A stretch of 64,000 nt of DNA from the NCBI GenBank assembly GCA_963693305.1, contig OY855905.1, positions 44,502,895 to 44,566,894 on the forward strand, in the 5' to 3' direction. Below the pieces are notes generated by a model. That model had not been told where the DNA came from. It did no database searches and saw only the letters and a program-made list of their open reading frames with translations. The position numbers were made by a program, and so were the translations under genes. This document shows, one piece after another, positions 1-11,603 of the stretch. Each line of letters opens with the position of its first letter. Position 1 is the first letter of the stretch. Origin of the DNA: Meandrina meandrites (taxonomy: Eukaryota; Cnidaria; Anthozoa; Scleractinia; Meandrinidae).

Positions 1-283
1 TGCAATGGCTTCGTTTAAATTGATGTGAAATGTCCAGATCATTTTTTTGATGTGAGAAAAAATCTCTGAAGTGATGGAGTGAAAAATAATAACGAAGAAA
101 TATTTTCTGCTGCTCACTTTCTTCACAAGTTTTCATTCCCGCGGTTGAGCAAAGATTTCGTCGCCTTTTCACGCAATCGATTCGTGTAGGCGAAATGAAA
201 TATCCCTATTCGATTTTCAACATGAGTTAAAAAAAATGTTCAGTGTCCTACAAACTTCTACGATAGGTAACTTTTAACGAAAA

Positions 284-357
284 GTGGATGGTCAATATCA
301 AACACGTAAGATGCCCAGGTCAAGCTTTTTCTGGAGTGTGGCCGCCATTTTGGGCGA

Positions 358-393
<36 letters not shown>

Positions 394-540
394 TAGGCGC
401 ACGCGCCCGCGAGCCATGCCGCTAGCCACGATGACCATGAAAACTCAAACGCATGGTTTTCTCAATTTCTATCCTCCCACGGTGGTTATGGGGCTCCGCT
501 CTGCGGCCCTTCGGGCCGCTGGAGAGCTCCGCTAAAAATA
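284..540 (+). repeat. Interspersed repeat segment containing a GTC microsatellite
   Basis: The segment carries a (GTC)n run and ends in a GC-rich palindromic stretch built on GGCCCTTCGGGCC. A related segment lies in reverse orientation at about 38058-38700, where it is split by a ~450-bp insertion. Shared landmarks are the TTATGGGGCTCC block, the CCCTTCGGGCC block and the GCCATGCCNCTAGCCA block. The open frame across it is low-complexity and I do not regard it as a protein. It is probably a dispersed repeat of unknown class. Confidence 0.55.
358..392. repeat. (GTC)n microsatellite
   Basis: About 12 uninterrupted copies of a GTC/CGT trinucleotide. Confidence 0.95.
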
Positions 541-631
541 ACTTAAGTGACAACGATACACAAACCTTTTTTAACAAAAAAAGCATGAAAATTACGTAAA
601 ACTGTTTGAGACCTGTTGAAGAATTAAATTT

Positions 632-1045
632 GGGTTAAGCCCGGCAGTAGCACAACTTTTAAAATCATTTAGTCCGGGAGGCTGAATTAATTTCGGCACT
701 AGAGCGACTTCGTTCCAAGTGCTCTTGTTGTGCCGTACTAAATTCATAAATTATTTTAATGCATTTTAAGTTATTTTGCGGCTTGCTGTTTGTTTGTTGT
801 TTTTTCTGATATAATTTGAATTTGGCGCGACTGCATTAAATTCGACGTTTGAAACCCTTGCAGGGGTATCATCATGCTACTGCCAGGCCAAATTCATTTG
901 AGTTCGGCACGTCAGTAGCAAGACGTTTGGAACAGGCCTAAAGTTCTCGCGTCCTTATGACCGAGTAGTTTTTGTTTGCAAATCGTCACCCGTTACTGTG
1001 GCGAATCTGAATGGCTCAGCCATCCCTATGCTCTCTCAGACAAGC
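632..1045. repeat. Duplicated 5' flank of the CLN3-like gene, copy A
   Basis: This stretch aligns base for base, with scattered substitutions, to 26060-26510, which lies immediately upstream of CLN3-like copy B. In copy A it is separated from exon 1 by about 1.9 kb of extra sequence (1046-2948). In copy B the two are only about 40 bases apart. This shows that the duplication included upstream sequence, probably part of the promoter. Confidence 0.85.
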
Positions 1046-2948
1046 AAGGCAGGAAAAGTCGGCGTTTACACGATACTATTATCTGTACTCTTTTTTCGTT
1101 GGATTTTTATTTTGCTTGCGATTTTCTCACGGATAAAAAGGCAGTGGCAATGACATTTCTCCATCTCCTTGTCGACACAACTCTACGAAATCTTTCCATC
1201 ATCTGTTCAGGGGTGGATCCAGGATTTTTTAACGGGAGTGGCTGATACCAATCGGCGACCAAACTACACGCTAACTTCTAATAATTTCCTGAGCCTTCAG
1301 GGGAGGGAAATTATTAGAATTTTGACAAAACGCAAGTGAAATTATTTCCTAATTTCACGAGTATACCATTTGATTACCTTTTAATATCATGGGTGACAAA
1401 TTACGCTTACAATCTTAGTTTTTTAACTTGTTTATTGTATCGTCATGAACGAACCGGTTGGAAACGACGTCCGTGTAAAACGCTCAAAACTCTGCTCAAT
1501 GCCATTAGATTATTAGATTATTAGAAATACATTACTGACCTAAATTCGCGCACAGCCAATGGTAGTACATCATACAACGCATAAACTGCTCTATAATTAA
1601 CAAACCTGCTTACAAACCTGCTAATCGGCCAAAAGTTCAGTGTTCTCCTAAGTTTTCGACGCAGCAGGCGAGCGAACTTTCAAACCGGTGAATTTTAGTT
1701 GTTGTCTAGTTTTACTGTGGAATTTTATTTCAGGGGGACTTTAATCTGACCTAACCGTGCTTTTTCTATGCAGCCTCAAAAAAGTGGCAAAAAATTATCA
1801 TCCTGTGTTTAAAGGGAATATATTTGCTATCGCTTACATGACGTATTACTTGAAATCGACTGTCTCTTTTTGTGTTAGACTTTCTAAAAGTCTTTCGCTT
1901 CTCGTCTCCGGTCTATATTCGTGTTTGCTTGGAATCGCTGCAATTCCTTTTCTCTTCCCTTCAAGTGCTCAGCATTTACAACGGCAGTGTTGCCGGGTTC
2001 TATTCTAAAAGCTTTCTTAACCTGTCGTCTAGGTTTCTATTCGTCTTAAACACTTGCGAACTCAATGTGAAGGATTTCACAAGGAAAGGTGTCTGCCTTC
2101 ACCTCGCACACCACGTGTGAGCTAGCTACTGTAGTTACCGTTGAACTCGACAATCAATGTATTTTCGAATTTCTACATGCTTTCGAAATCTGAAATATAA
2201 CTTGTAAGTAATAAGTCTAATAATTCTAACTTCCAAATTTCCCCTTATATATTTGCCTTTGTGAACTTTTTCATTGTGAATGGACAGAAAAGACAAAATA
2301 ATGGGACATCAGCACTTGCTGCTGCCAAAAGCTTGCTCTTTCTTCGAAATGTTTCAGCATTGAAAAATTCGGAAGGTGAAGGGAAATAAAGAATATTAAA
2401 ATACTGGCACAAAGTTGTAAATGAATATTGCATTTTTTCGCTGTTCATTTTCCACCTATTCTTTCATTTTAGATCACGGCTACATTTGTAGAACGAGTGG
2501 CGTTACCTTGTGAAGAATAGTGCTGCAAGCGGTAAATTTTACCGATTACCGCCTGATTTGAAGAACACTACATATAAGTGAAGACGCAGTTATTCGTCTA
2601 GGCTGCTGCGCCACAAATTTTTTTCTCGCAAAAAAGCCTTCTATCGATAGTAACTGTATTTGCATGTATGTTGTTGTTATTTTATTATTTACTTCTTGGG
2701 CTTCGCCCCCTGGATCCGCCCATGCTGTTTTTGACCTCTTTTTCGGAGGCATTTTGCTCGTGTTGTGTGTTGATCGAGCAACTGCGTGTTAACCGTTCCT
2801 GATAATGCCACGAGATTATGAATGTGTGTAAACGGCTGAGAATCCGAATACTCCTCTAGTGTAAACGCCTTCAAATCCGGATACTCTAAATACAATGAAT
2901 CAGGGAAAATATCGGAGAAAGTATCGGTGAACGTAGCCAATAACGGAT
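1046..2948. other. Extra 1.9 kb in copy A flank; no gene seen
   Basis: The sequence is absent from the matching position in copy B (26510-26545), so it is an insertion in A or a deletion in B. Near its ends it has a CAGGGGTGGATCCAGG motif (about 1208) and, inverted, CCTGGATCCGCCC (about 2708). These resemble the ends of hAT-type transposons, but I found no clear 8-bp target duplication. The short open frames look random. Confidence 0.5.
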
Positions 2949-3040
2949 TATTCATAATTTGTTGACTTTATGCTTGGCTGATAATTTATGCAGTCTGAAG
3001 CATAGAGGTATTCGCTTACAGTCTGCTTACTGCTCTGAGA

Positions 3041-3314
3041 ATGGAAGACAAAACCACAGTAGAGGACGTAGAGGAATATTTTCAGCCCAACAGAATCAAA
3101 GCCGTCGTGTGTTTTTTTATCTTCGGCTTGCTTAGCATGGTAATCAAACAAGTGATACTCACAGCAACTCAGGATATTTTAACTGGAAGTCACATTGCCT
3201 CATCTACCGTGATCCTAGCGGCCTCTCTGGCTTTGATTTTAGTCAAAGTCTCCTGTCCATGGTTTTGTCAAAACTGTTCCTACCTGATATCAACGGCAAC
3301 TGTGGTCTTATTAA
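3041..3314 (+). pseudogene. CLN3/battenin-like exon 1, truncated copy A
   Basis: The reading frame starts at ATG 3041 and encodes the N-terminal end of a CLN3-like membrane protein: a hydrophobic segment around VVCFFIFGLLSMVIK, then the ATQDIL motif and a second hydrophobic segment. It matches exon 1 of copy B for about 90 codons, with a three-codon length difference near the start and roughly 20 substitutions. Similarity stops at TTAA (3311-3314), where a 7.2-kb transposable element begins. The remaining ~180 bases of the exon are not found beyond the element, so this copy cannot make the protein. Confidence 0.85.
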
Positions 3315-3942
3315 GAGTCTCTGACTGAATAATCCGGGCAGGGGTCGGAAGAAGGGGGTCGGCCGATCTCCACCATATTTATGTTGCATACAGGTCTTAC
3401 CCAACTAGTAACCATGGCAACATTTTTTTGTTGATTGACTTCATTGTTTCGGAGATCAGACCACCCCCCCAAAAATTGCCCCAGTGGCGTGACAAAAGTT
3501 GTGATTTTGGGCCAACTTTAGCAGTATGTATCTCGGAACTTTTTCAAGCAACAGATTTAATTTTACATCAACATAACCCTTATCCTTTGGTGGTTTAAAT
3601 GCATACAAGAACAAATGTTTACTGTACATCATTCACGTTCTGCATGCAATCTTAGAAGGCATACTTCGCGACGTTTTCAAAAATCGCAAAACTAGGCATT
3701 TTAAAATTCCTGTTTCTCGAGGGTCCGGGAAGATACAAATATCAAACTAATTGCAAGTTACTCACCACATATAGGAGAATGTTTTAAGCCAGTGTTAAAA
3801 TTGGGCCAGCGAATTTCTATTTTTGTAACGGTTCACTGTTTTACCACTTCGACGACTTTCATTTAAGCAAGCAAATTCTGTACATTTACGGCTTCCATGC
3901 TGCTGTCGATCGTATTATCCGAATTTCGCCTTGAAAGCGTCC
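3315..3942 (+). repeat. Left terminal inverted repeat of the 7.2-kb element
   Basis: Pairs with 9886-10509. It contains a short C-rich run matching the G-run at about 10329-10342 of the other arm, and short indels in homopolymers distinguish the two arms. Confidence 0.85.
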
Positions 3943-4454
3943 CTGACAGGTATGAACAACCAACAGGTTTGGCTTCTTGTCATATTATTTATGATTTCGC
4001 TGAAGAACGGATTTATTTCAAACGAGAGACAAGTAAATGTATACTGGGGATTGCGTGACAGCAGATCAACACGTTTCTTTCAGCGTGGCCACCAAAGCCA
4101 AAGCGTCCACGTAGATGAACAGAATGCTATCTTTTCTTCTTGAATACGTGATCTAAACTGATAAATAGCTTTAAGATATGCTATAAGCGAGTTCCAAATC
4201 CAGTAGACAGCAGATAAAACAATGTTGATCTCCGTGTAAGACTGTCGTTGGTATGTAAAATGTACGGACATTTCCACTGACTTCCGTCACCTTTTGAGGC
4301 TTGGTTTATGTCCGTTTATTCGTCGTACAATTTCTGTCCATGGAACGAATAATAAGTTGCATAAGAGATGGATGACATTTGCACAGCCGTTGGCAAAATG
4401 ACTGCAAAATGAACTTCGTCGGGACGGTTCACAACATGAAACCTTGCGAGTGGA

Positions 4455-4556
4455 CTGGGTATCAGAAAGGTGGGCGGTGGGGAGGGGGTCGTTTGGTGCT
4501 ACTGCGACTGCTTACTGGGCGGAGGGAGGCTTGTTAGGAAAATTCTGATACCCAAT
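4455..4556. repeat. Small inverted-repeat element
   Basis: CTGGGTATCAGAAA at the left and TTCTGATACCCA at the right form short inverted ends around a G-rich centre. This looks like a miniature element nested in the 7.2-kb element. No target duplication could be fixed. Confidence 0.35.
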
Positions 4557-6822
4557 AACAATTTCTAACGTTTTCGAAAATTCGTGTTCTGTTGTTTATC
4601 TTGTTTTTTCTTCTGCACACGTTGTCTTTGATTCGCTCGCCATACATCGTAGTCAGATCCCAGTCCGTTTCATTGTTACGAAGAACCCTAGGAAGAGTTT
4701 TCTATAAAGTCCCGACTTTACACACGGCGATGCCTAGCTTTTTATAAGGGATTTTTAGTACGTGTGCGGCTACCGTAATATTTGTGAGCGATGGTAAAGC
4801 TTCTTTTGTTTTTGCCATCATCTAACTGCTTCGCAACATTCGTGATGGAGTGATAATTCAATTACCTAAATTCAGAAAAGCGTGTATATTTCACGTGGGA
4901 AGAAGACATTTTGTCTGGCTTCAATAAGATAATAAAGCAAGGTACAGGTGTTAACAAGTTGGAAAAGTGCTTTTTTAATTTGTTTCCCTAGAAATGGCTT
5001 CACTGACAAATGTATCCTTATAGTTTGTAGAACATTTTTGGTTTCTTGGCGTTTATTAGAAACATGAATGCCGCTTTGACGTCTGATAATCGTCTGACGA
5101 CCTCCATTGACAAAAAACTAATTTCCTTCATGGAATTGACAAATGAGCAACAAGTCGGGTAAGCACCGTGTTTACAACAGCTGTCGCTCACAACGGGAAT
5201 GCAAGTAATTTACAGTATTTACTTTACCTAAAAAATGGAATATATCAAAGTTCACATTCGTCCCTGATCGGGTTCCATACCTAGATGAAAAAGACTGTGA
5301 CATTTTTCTTTGTTTTAGAGTTCTTGTTTTCCTACTCTGTATTGTTTCGAAGTTCTTTGTTCTTTGCTTTGCGTCACTGGTGAGTTTCACAGGTTTTTAG
5401 ACAGTTTTTTTTTTTTTTTGCAATTCCAAAGCGGAATGTCCACACGGCAAATTTCGCCGCTCTGTTTTGTTACTTTAATTGGTTACGTTTTCCATCTAAC
5501 GGAAGGCAGTGGGTAGTCAGTAACGTTGAGAAGGCTTGTTGATTTTGACTGTGGTTCACTCTGAGCTGACTCCAGATCCGTGGAGGTGTCAAAACAGATA
5601 ACAGGAATGCGGTGTCAATTCCTATCTTTAGCTGCAAGGAAAACGTTAGTGGGTACACAGTATTTGCGTTCATTTTGGCTCAGTGGAGCGCGCAGGCGAC
5701 ACGCACGAGGCTTTTAACAGAAGTACACTTTATTATTAACATAGATGCGAGTGTTTTACTAGAAAATAGAACACTGATAAAATTTATACGAAATTACATC
5801 CGGAACCGTCCATATCCTAACTGGTGAGGATATCAATGACGTCATTTCGCGCCATTGTACTACTGCCAAACGTTGTAGTGGGAAAAACAACATCTCACGA
5901 GTGAGATATTGTTTTTGCCATGAGAACGTAAAATTCACATCTTAGCCAACGTGTAATGTTCTTTTTGTTATATAAACAAACACTAGAGAAGCGAGTCGAA
6001 AGTACAAACCTTTAATACATAAACTCTTGCAACTCGGTGGCTGGAATTTCTTAAATATCTCGCCCTTGGTCTACTTTGTAAGAAACAGTCCTTGAATTGT
6101 TTTAAGTCGTGAAGTTTCCTTCTTCATGTTTGTACCTCAGTGAACAATTTTATGTCAGCTTCAGTGAACCTAATTTTTCTATCGATCACCATCTTTCAAC
6201 CGTTAACATCCTCTGTCTATTAATTGGTTGGTTTGTTTTCATACCGACGACTAAGAAATAACAAAAAGGACTATTTCCATGAAATTCCATTAACCTTGCT
6301 ATCATGGCTGATGTCTGCATTTCCGTACATAAATTTCTTATCTACAAAATCTATTCATTCCACCACCTTGTAAATACAACCAACGGTTTTTGTAGTCCCC
6401 AACTGTTGTTTTTTGTTTTGTGGTTTATTTTTTCTTCTGCTTTTTTTCTGTTTTTTTTTCCTATTGGGCTAAAGAAAGTGATGTATCAGAAAAACAGAGG
6501 GTGGAAGAAGAAGAGATAGATATCGCTTAGATATCGCTTCCCCTTGATTTTAAAATTCACAAATGAATCCAGGGCGTGGGATCGAAGGAAAAGAGCGTGC
6601 CGTTACTAGTCGCTACCCTTTGGGGTTTATGTCATATTGTTATATTGTTACCGGTGTAAAAAAATATATATATTGTTCCGCCGGAACCTGCTGTCCTTGC
6701 TAGCCAAGTGGGAAGGCATAGTCGCTAAATCACACCGATTAAAAAAAAAATTGCATTGGTTGCAAGTTACAATAGAAAATATTTTTGTTGCGCGCTTAAA
6801 TGAGCTTCAACTAATAGAGGAT

Positions 6823-6933
6823 ACTACATGGTTGCGCGGAGATATGAAATTTATCTTCGAGTGTTCAACTGTGAGATATCGAGTTGAACACGAGAAGAGA
6901 AATTTCATATCTCCTAGCAACCATGTATTTTTT
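6823..6933. repeat. Short hairpin element
   Basis: TACATGGTTGC and GGAGATATGAAATTT at the left are mirrored by AAATTTCATATCTCC and GCAACCATGTA at the right. The loop is about 10 bases. The overlapping 142-codon frame (6637-7065) is an accident of this repeat and of the following TTTCCGAAGA repeats (about 6992-7090). Confidence 0.65.
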
Positions 6934-7480
6934 TTTTATTTTATTAACCTACTAATAACACTAATGACGAGGGTTTTTACGATTTTCCGAAGATTTCCGA
7001 CCATTTTCCGAAGATTTCCGATGATTTTCAAAACGTTGTCCGGTGGTCATACGAATGTTTCCTAACATTTTCCGAACTTTTCCGAAGATTCCCAAAGATT
7101 GCCGAGGACGGTCCGAAGATGTTTCGACTTAATATCGATTTATTTTGGCTCATTCACCATTGAAACATGACAAATTCTCGTCAGCAAACGGGACGAAATC
7201 GATATCTTCGCACGTGAAATCACTGGTGATCCTTGCAATCTGACTCTCAGTAGTGCGATTTATTCACGAATCGCTCAAATTTTTTGTTCGAACATGAACT
7301 GAGATATAAAACGTGGACATCGGACTGCGGATCGGACTATGTATCTGACTATGTATGCAATACGGTCTGGGGTATAAAATACGGGTATGATATTAAAATG
7401 CGTACTGACTGCAAAGACAATAAACTGCAAGGCTGACACTCAACGACATGATAGAGTCCAAACTGAAAGTCAAAAATGCA

Positions 7481-7527
7481 AACTCTGGACAGCTGTTTCG
7501 ACCTGGTTGGGTCTCGTCAGCAGAGTG
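7481..7527 (-). ncRNA. Type I hammerhead ribozyme, copy 1
   Basis: Read on the minus strand: core CTGACGA (7520-7514), stem II GACC/GGTC (four pairs, six-base loop), then GAA (7499-7497). Stem III is a minimal ACA/TGT with a two-base loop, followed by C17 at 7488. The predicted cleavage is between 7488 and 7487. Stem I is ACTCTG/CAGAGT (six pairs). All conserved core positions of the hammerhead are present. Folding was done by eye. Confidence 0.8.
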
Positions 7528-7660
7528 TATGCCGTACAGAATAGAACAACTAGCGTGAAGACAGTTGTCTATAAAGTGCTAGCTGGTAATGACGATCCGA
7601 GAGGGCTCAAATTCGAAAGCCCGCCCATTGACAACAGCCGCGTGACTATTTAACAATTAT

Positions 7661-7694
7661 TCCACGAGCGCGCGTTGGATATGAGATGGTAGAT

Positions 7695-7727
<33 letters not shown>

Positions 7728-7731
7728 AATG

Positions 7732-7765
<34 letters not shown>

Positions 7766-8107
7766 TTTTATTAAAAACGCCTAAAAGAATTGCAAAATTT
7801 TAGCTTCCCGCTGTTTTCGTTGACGCGTATCGGCTACGATATTTGTGGTCAATGGTATATGAGCTCATATACCATTGCCTGTTAACCAATCAAAACCCAG
7901 CAATTGCAATATACCATTGCTAGTTTTTAATAATGAGTATTATTAAAAACTAGCAATGGTATATTGCAATTGCTGAGTTTTGATTGGTTAACAGGCAATG
8001 GTATATGAGCTCATATACCATTGACCACAAATATCGTAGCCGATACGCGTCAACGAAAACAGCGGGAAGCTAAAATTTTGCAATTCTTTTGGGCGTTTTT
8101 AATAAAA

Positions 8108-8141
<34 letters not shown>

Positions 8142-8212
8142 CGTTATAGCCAACTCGGCGTTACGCGCCTCGTTGGCTATCTACCATCTCATATCCAACG
8201 CGCGCTCGTGGA
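7661..8212. repeat. Near-perfect 552-bp palindrome
   Basis: The two 276-bp arms pair around 7936/7937 with almost no gaps. Each arm is itself partly self-complementary (TTGGATATGAGAT against ATCTCATATCCAA), so the structure is a hairpin of hairpins. It is probably a fold-back miniature transposon inserted into the ribozyme element. No clear target duplication; the left flank extends the inner hairpin (ACAATTATTCCAC) while the right end stops at GTGGA. Confidence 0.85.
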
Positions 8213-8539
8213 TAGCCAGAACTATCCGTACACTGAAAACATGGACAGAACCATGTGAAAACAACACTGCAAACATGGACAAAACCATGTGAAAACAGTG
8301 AAAATGTACAGCATATCGGATCTGAAAAGATCTACGGTCCAAATAAAACTGAAAATGACAAATGAAAGCAAGGGACCGCGGACGAAAATGCTGCTGGTGT
8401 ACGTAGGAGCTACTGACAGCTCTAATCAGCCAAAAATAAAATACAAAGACAATAAACTGCAAGGCTGACACTACGTAGAAATGAAAAGCCTTGACGGGAC
8501 AACGACATGATAGAGTCCAAACTGAAAGTCAAAAATGCA

Positions 8540-8586
8540 AACTCTGGACAGCTGTTTCGACCTGGTTGGGTCTCGTCAGCAGAGTG
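8540..8586 (-). ncRNA. Type I hammerhead ribozyme, copy 2
   Basis: The bases are identical to the first copy 1059 bp to the left, so the same core, stems and cleavage site (C17 at 8547) apply. Two sequential sites on one minus-strand transcript would release a single unit. Confidence 0.8.
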
Positions 8587-9885
8587 TATGCCGCACAGAA
8601 TAGAACAACTAGCGTGAAGACAGTTGTCTATAAAGTGCTAGCACTTATTTTTGGCTGATTAGAGCTGTCAGTAGCTCCTACGTACACCAGCAGCATTTTC
8701 GTCCGCGGTCCCTTGCTTTCATTTGTCATTTTCGTACTGACTGCGAATTAACGCGAACTGAGTATAAAAGGATAACCAAGGCAGTTTAAATTCCGAGGTA
8801 ACTCGGCAAAGTAAGTTTGTCTTTCAGTCAAAACAGCCGAAAGCTTCTTCCCAAGGGTGAGGAACGGGCAAATTGATTTTTTTCCTCCCTTCAAATTTCC
8901 ATTTCTGAAGCGAATATTTCAATGCTGCTCCACAGATCAGTCTAGGATTCCCTGAGCTCCTTCACGCTGCTTTATGCGTGCTTGTTAGTGACTGCCTGAT
9001 GTTGATTTCATCATGTCTGGCCCGCGCGATAGGCACGTGAGAATTTGAAAAACATCGTGCATTGAAACACACTGCATAAAAATAAATTAAAAATAAAAAA
9101 CAAACAGGTGAAAAACATTTTTCTGCACAGTCCTTATTCCACAGTCAGTGTTTTGTACTGACCAATCCAATTGACAATGTACTGACAATCCAATCCAATT
9201 TATTTAACTTGCTCGTTCGTTACCCTAGGCTTGATTTCCAGCCGTTTTGTAAGACTACGTTCCTTGGGAGGAGAATGGCACACCGGACTCCAAGAATGGA
9301 TGGAGATCGAGCCAATCGTTACCCGGATTCCAGGTGTTTTCCGCAAGTCCATTCCATGCCAGGTTACTAAGCACTATGAATTTGTGTCAGAATTTACCAA
9401 GCAAACATCAATCGCCTCTGCAACTTAGTTCCATGGCCTTGTCTGACGAATAAACGAACCATAACAAAGCCTCGAGACGACAGAAGTCAGTGGGAATAGC
9501 CGAACATTTAACAAACTTATGAACATGACATCAGCGGTGCCAGTTTATTCCGTGCCTACAGTGCCGACTTTCTAGCGAGCTTATACAAGACCCATACAGC
9601 CCATTTATAGATGTTTGAAAGCTTTTTAGGAATCAAGTTCAAGTATTCAGGGATAAAAGAAAGCATTCTTCTAATCAACGGGAAACATTTTGCTTTGACT
9701 TGATGTCCTTTGATGGCCACGCTGAAAGCTTCGTGTTCAACTGTTGTCACGCAATCTCCAGCATAATCGTAATTGCCGTACTTTTTCAGCATTTCTGTCT
9801 CTCGCTCAAAATGAATATGTTTTACGGGGTAAAGAAAAATGGCAAGCCTGGAAAAAAAGTTATTGATTGTATACAGCTGTTAGGG

Positions 9886-10509
9886 GACGTTTACACGGCC
9901 AAATCCGGATCGACCGATCGAGAGTAGCAGGATTTGCTTGGGTAAATGAAAGTCGTGGAAGTGGTAAAACAGTGAACCGTTAAAAGAATTCAAATTCGCT
10001 GGCCCAATTTTAACACTGGCTTAAAACATTCTCCTACATGTGGTGAGTAACTTGCAATAAGTTTGATATTTGTATCTTCCCGGACCCTCGAGAAACAGGA
10101 ATTTTAAAATGCCTAGTTTTGCGACTTTTGAAAACGTCGCGAAGTATGCCTTCTAAGATTGCATGCAGAACTTGAATGATGTATAGTAAACATTTGTTCT
10201 TGTATGCATTTAAACCACCAAAGGATAAGGGTTATGTTGATGTAAAATTAAATCTGTTGCTTGAAAAAGTTCCGAGATACATACTGCTAAAGTTGGCCCA
10301 AAATCACAACTTTTGTCACGCCACTGGGGCAATTTTTGGGGGGGGGGGGGGTGGTCTGATCTCCGAAACAATGAAGTCAATCAACAAAAAAATGTTGCCA
10401 TGGTTACTTGTTGGGTAAGACCTGTATGCAACATAAATATGGTGGAGATCGGCCGACCCCCTTCTTCCGACATTTTTGGATTTTGCCCGGATTACTCAGT
10501 CAGAGACTC
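9886..10509 (-). repeat. Right terminal inverted repeat of the 7.2-kb element
   Basis: Reverse complement of 3315-3942. It carries a 14-base G run around 10329-10342. Confidence 0.85.
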
Positions 10510-10513
10510 TTAA

Positions 10514-10914
10514 AACTATGAATAGGGGGTAAATTAAAAAGTTATATTTAAGATAACAATAGTCTCCAAGATAAACGTGTAAACGTTGGAAACCTTTGGA
10601 GAACTAAGTGTCTCTTAAAAGAATTGTTTACAATGTTGACAAGTGTCTTCAAATTATTGATTACAACTTTCTCTTTTTCCTAAACAAAACTTCATACTCT
10701 AAGCAATTACAAGTTTACAATTAATATTTTAGGTTTCATACAAGGAGGTTTCAAACTTTATCTTACAATTTTCAACTCTTAAGCCGATTTTTAGTTACTA
10801 CTAGGAAATGAATTTTTAATGATGAACTATTCACCTCATTGTCGGTGGCCAGTGGTGGATATTTACCTCGCAGCGAGCGAATTGCGCTTGCCAGCAGATG
10901 GTTTCTGACTAGTC
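10514..10914. other. Spacer between the TTAA element and the LINE; no gene seen
   Basis: Ordinary AT-rich sequence. Its last bases, TCTGACTAGTC (10904-10914), are repeated at 16978-16988 and may be the LINE target duplication. Confidence 0.5.
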
Positions 10915-11110
10915 TTTTTTTTTTTATTTTTATTGCTGCAAATACACATATTACAAATACAAAAACTAATTAACATTATACTGACATTACATTTACATTA
11001 CAATTACAATTGTCAGAACGGGTATTCTCTACAGGTACGCAAAAAAAGAAAAAAAAAAGAAAAAAAATAACAATGAAAGTTGACAGTTACTTGTGAATAA
11101 ATATTTCGTG

Positions 11111-11171
11111 GCTAGTCTGACGCAGCGTTTCGTCCCGGCCAAGGGACTCTTCAGAGACCTTTTCTGCTAGC
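11111..11171 (-). ncRNA. Type I hammerhead ribozyme, unit 1
   Basis: Minus strand: core CTGAAGA (11154-11148), stem II GTCCC/GGGAC with loop TTGGCC, GAA, three-pair stem III ACG/CGT with loop CTG, then C17 at 11119. Cleavage is predicted between 11119 and 11118. Stem I is GTCT/AGAC, extended past an internal loop by GCTA/TAGC. Confidence 0.88.
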
Positions 11172-11322
11172 AAACTCGTTGAGCATCGCGCTCAAAGTCC
11201 CGTTCGCAAAGAATGATGACAGCAATCTCGTTGAGCATCACGCTCAAAGTCCCGACTGCACAAAATCACGAGTGAAAATTGACAATGAAAGTTGACAGTT
11301 ACTTGTGAATAAATATTTCGTG

Positions 11323-11383
11323 GCTAGTCTGACGCAGCGTTTCGTCCCGGCCAAGGGACTCTTCAGAGACCTTTTCTGCTAGC
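11323..11383 (-). ncRNA. Type I hammerhead ribozyme, unit 2
   Basis: Identical to unit 1, shifted by 212 bp. Predicted cleavage is between 11331 and 11330, so cleavage at units 1 and 2 would release a 212-nt RNA. Confidence 0.88.
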
Positions 11384-11534
11384 AAACTCGTTGAGCATCG
11401 CGCTCAAAGTCCCGTTCGCAAAGAATGATGACAGCAATCTCGTTGAGCATCACGCTCAAAGTCCCGACTGCACAAAATCACGAGTGAAAATTGACAATGA
11501 AAGTTGACAGTTACTTGTGAATAAATATTTCGTG

Positions 11535-11603
11535 GCTAGTCTGACGCAGCGTTTCGTCCCGGCCAAGGGACTCTTCAGAGACCTTTTCTGCGAGTTTGCT
11601 AGC
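11535..11603 (-). ncRNA. Type I hammerhead ribozyme, unit 3
   Basis: Same core and stems as units 1 and 2 (cleavage predicted between 11543 and 11542). The 5' side of stem I runs into the junction with the inverted segment, where a palindromic GCTAGC is shared with the opposite ribozyme. Its peripheral stem may therefore be altered. Confidence 0.8.

Larger units (their letters stand above)
7413..8732 (-). mobile_element. Retrozyme-like hammerhead ribozyme repeat element (second locus)
   Basis: The same sequence occurs in direct orientation at about 7413-7588 and 8444-8643. Each copy has a hammerhead motif on the minus strand. A 12-bp direct repeat CGTACTGACTGC flanks the whole (7401-7412 and 8733-8744) and is the likely target duplication. 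The right end (about 8645-8732) is an inverted copy of 8353-8437. A 552-bp palindrome (7661-8212) lies between the two copies; without it the repeat unit would be about 507 bp. There is no protein frame, so mobilisation would depend on a helper retroelement. Penelope-like elements and metazoan retrozymes are the known families with tandem hammerheads. Confidence 0.75.
3315..10509. mobile_element. 7.2-kb TTAA-flanked element with ~625-bp terminal inverted repeats
   Basis: The termini are GAGTCTCTGAC and its reverse complement GTCAGAGACTC. TTAA lies directly outside both ends (3311-3314 and 10510-10513). The inverted repeats run 3315-3942 and 9886-10509 with few mismatches in the outer 550 bases. 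TTAA duplication is typical of the piggyBac and Kolobok transposon superfamilies. No transposase frame is visible, so it is non-autonomous. Other elements are nested inside, including the ribozyme repeat element (7413-8732) and a 552-bp palindrome. It interrupts CLN3-like copy A. Confidence 0.85.

Noticed and set aside
284..535. 83-codon frame with a valine run
   Set aside because: The valine run is the GTC microsatellite and the rest is a dispersed repeat.
6637..7065. 142-codon plus-strand frame
   Set aside because: It covers a hairpin repeat and a TTTCCGAAGA simple repeat; composition is low-complexity and no domain is visible.
9421..9480. Additional hammerhead core (CTGACGA followed by ACGAACC)
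   Set aside because: There is no pairing stem II and no GAAAC in the right place.
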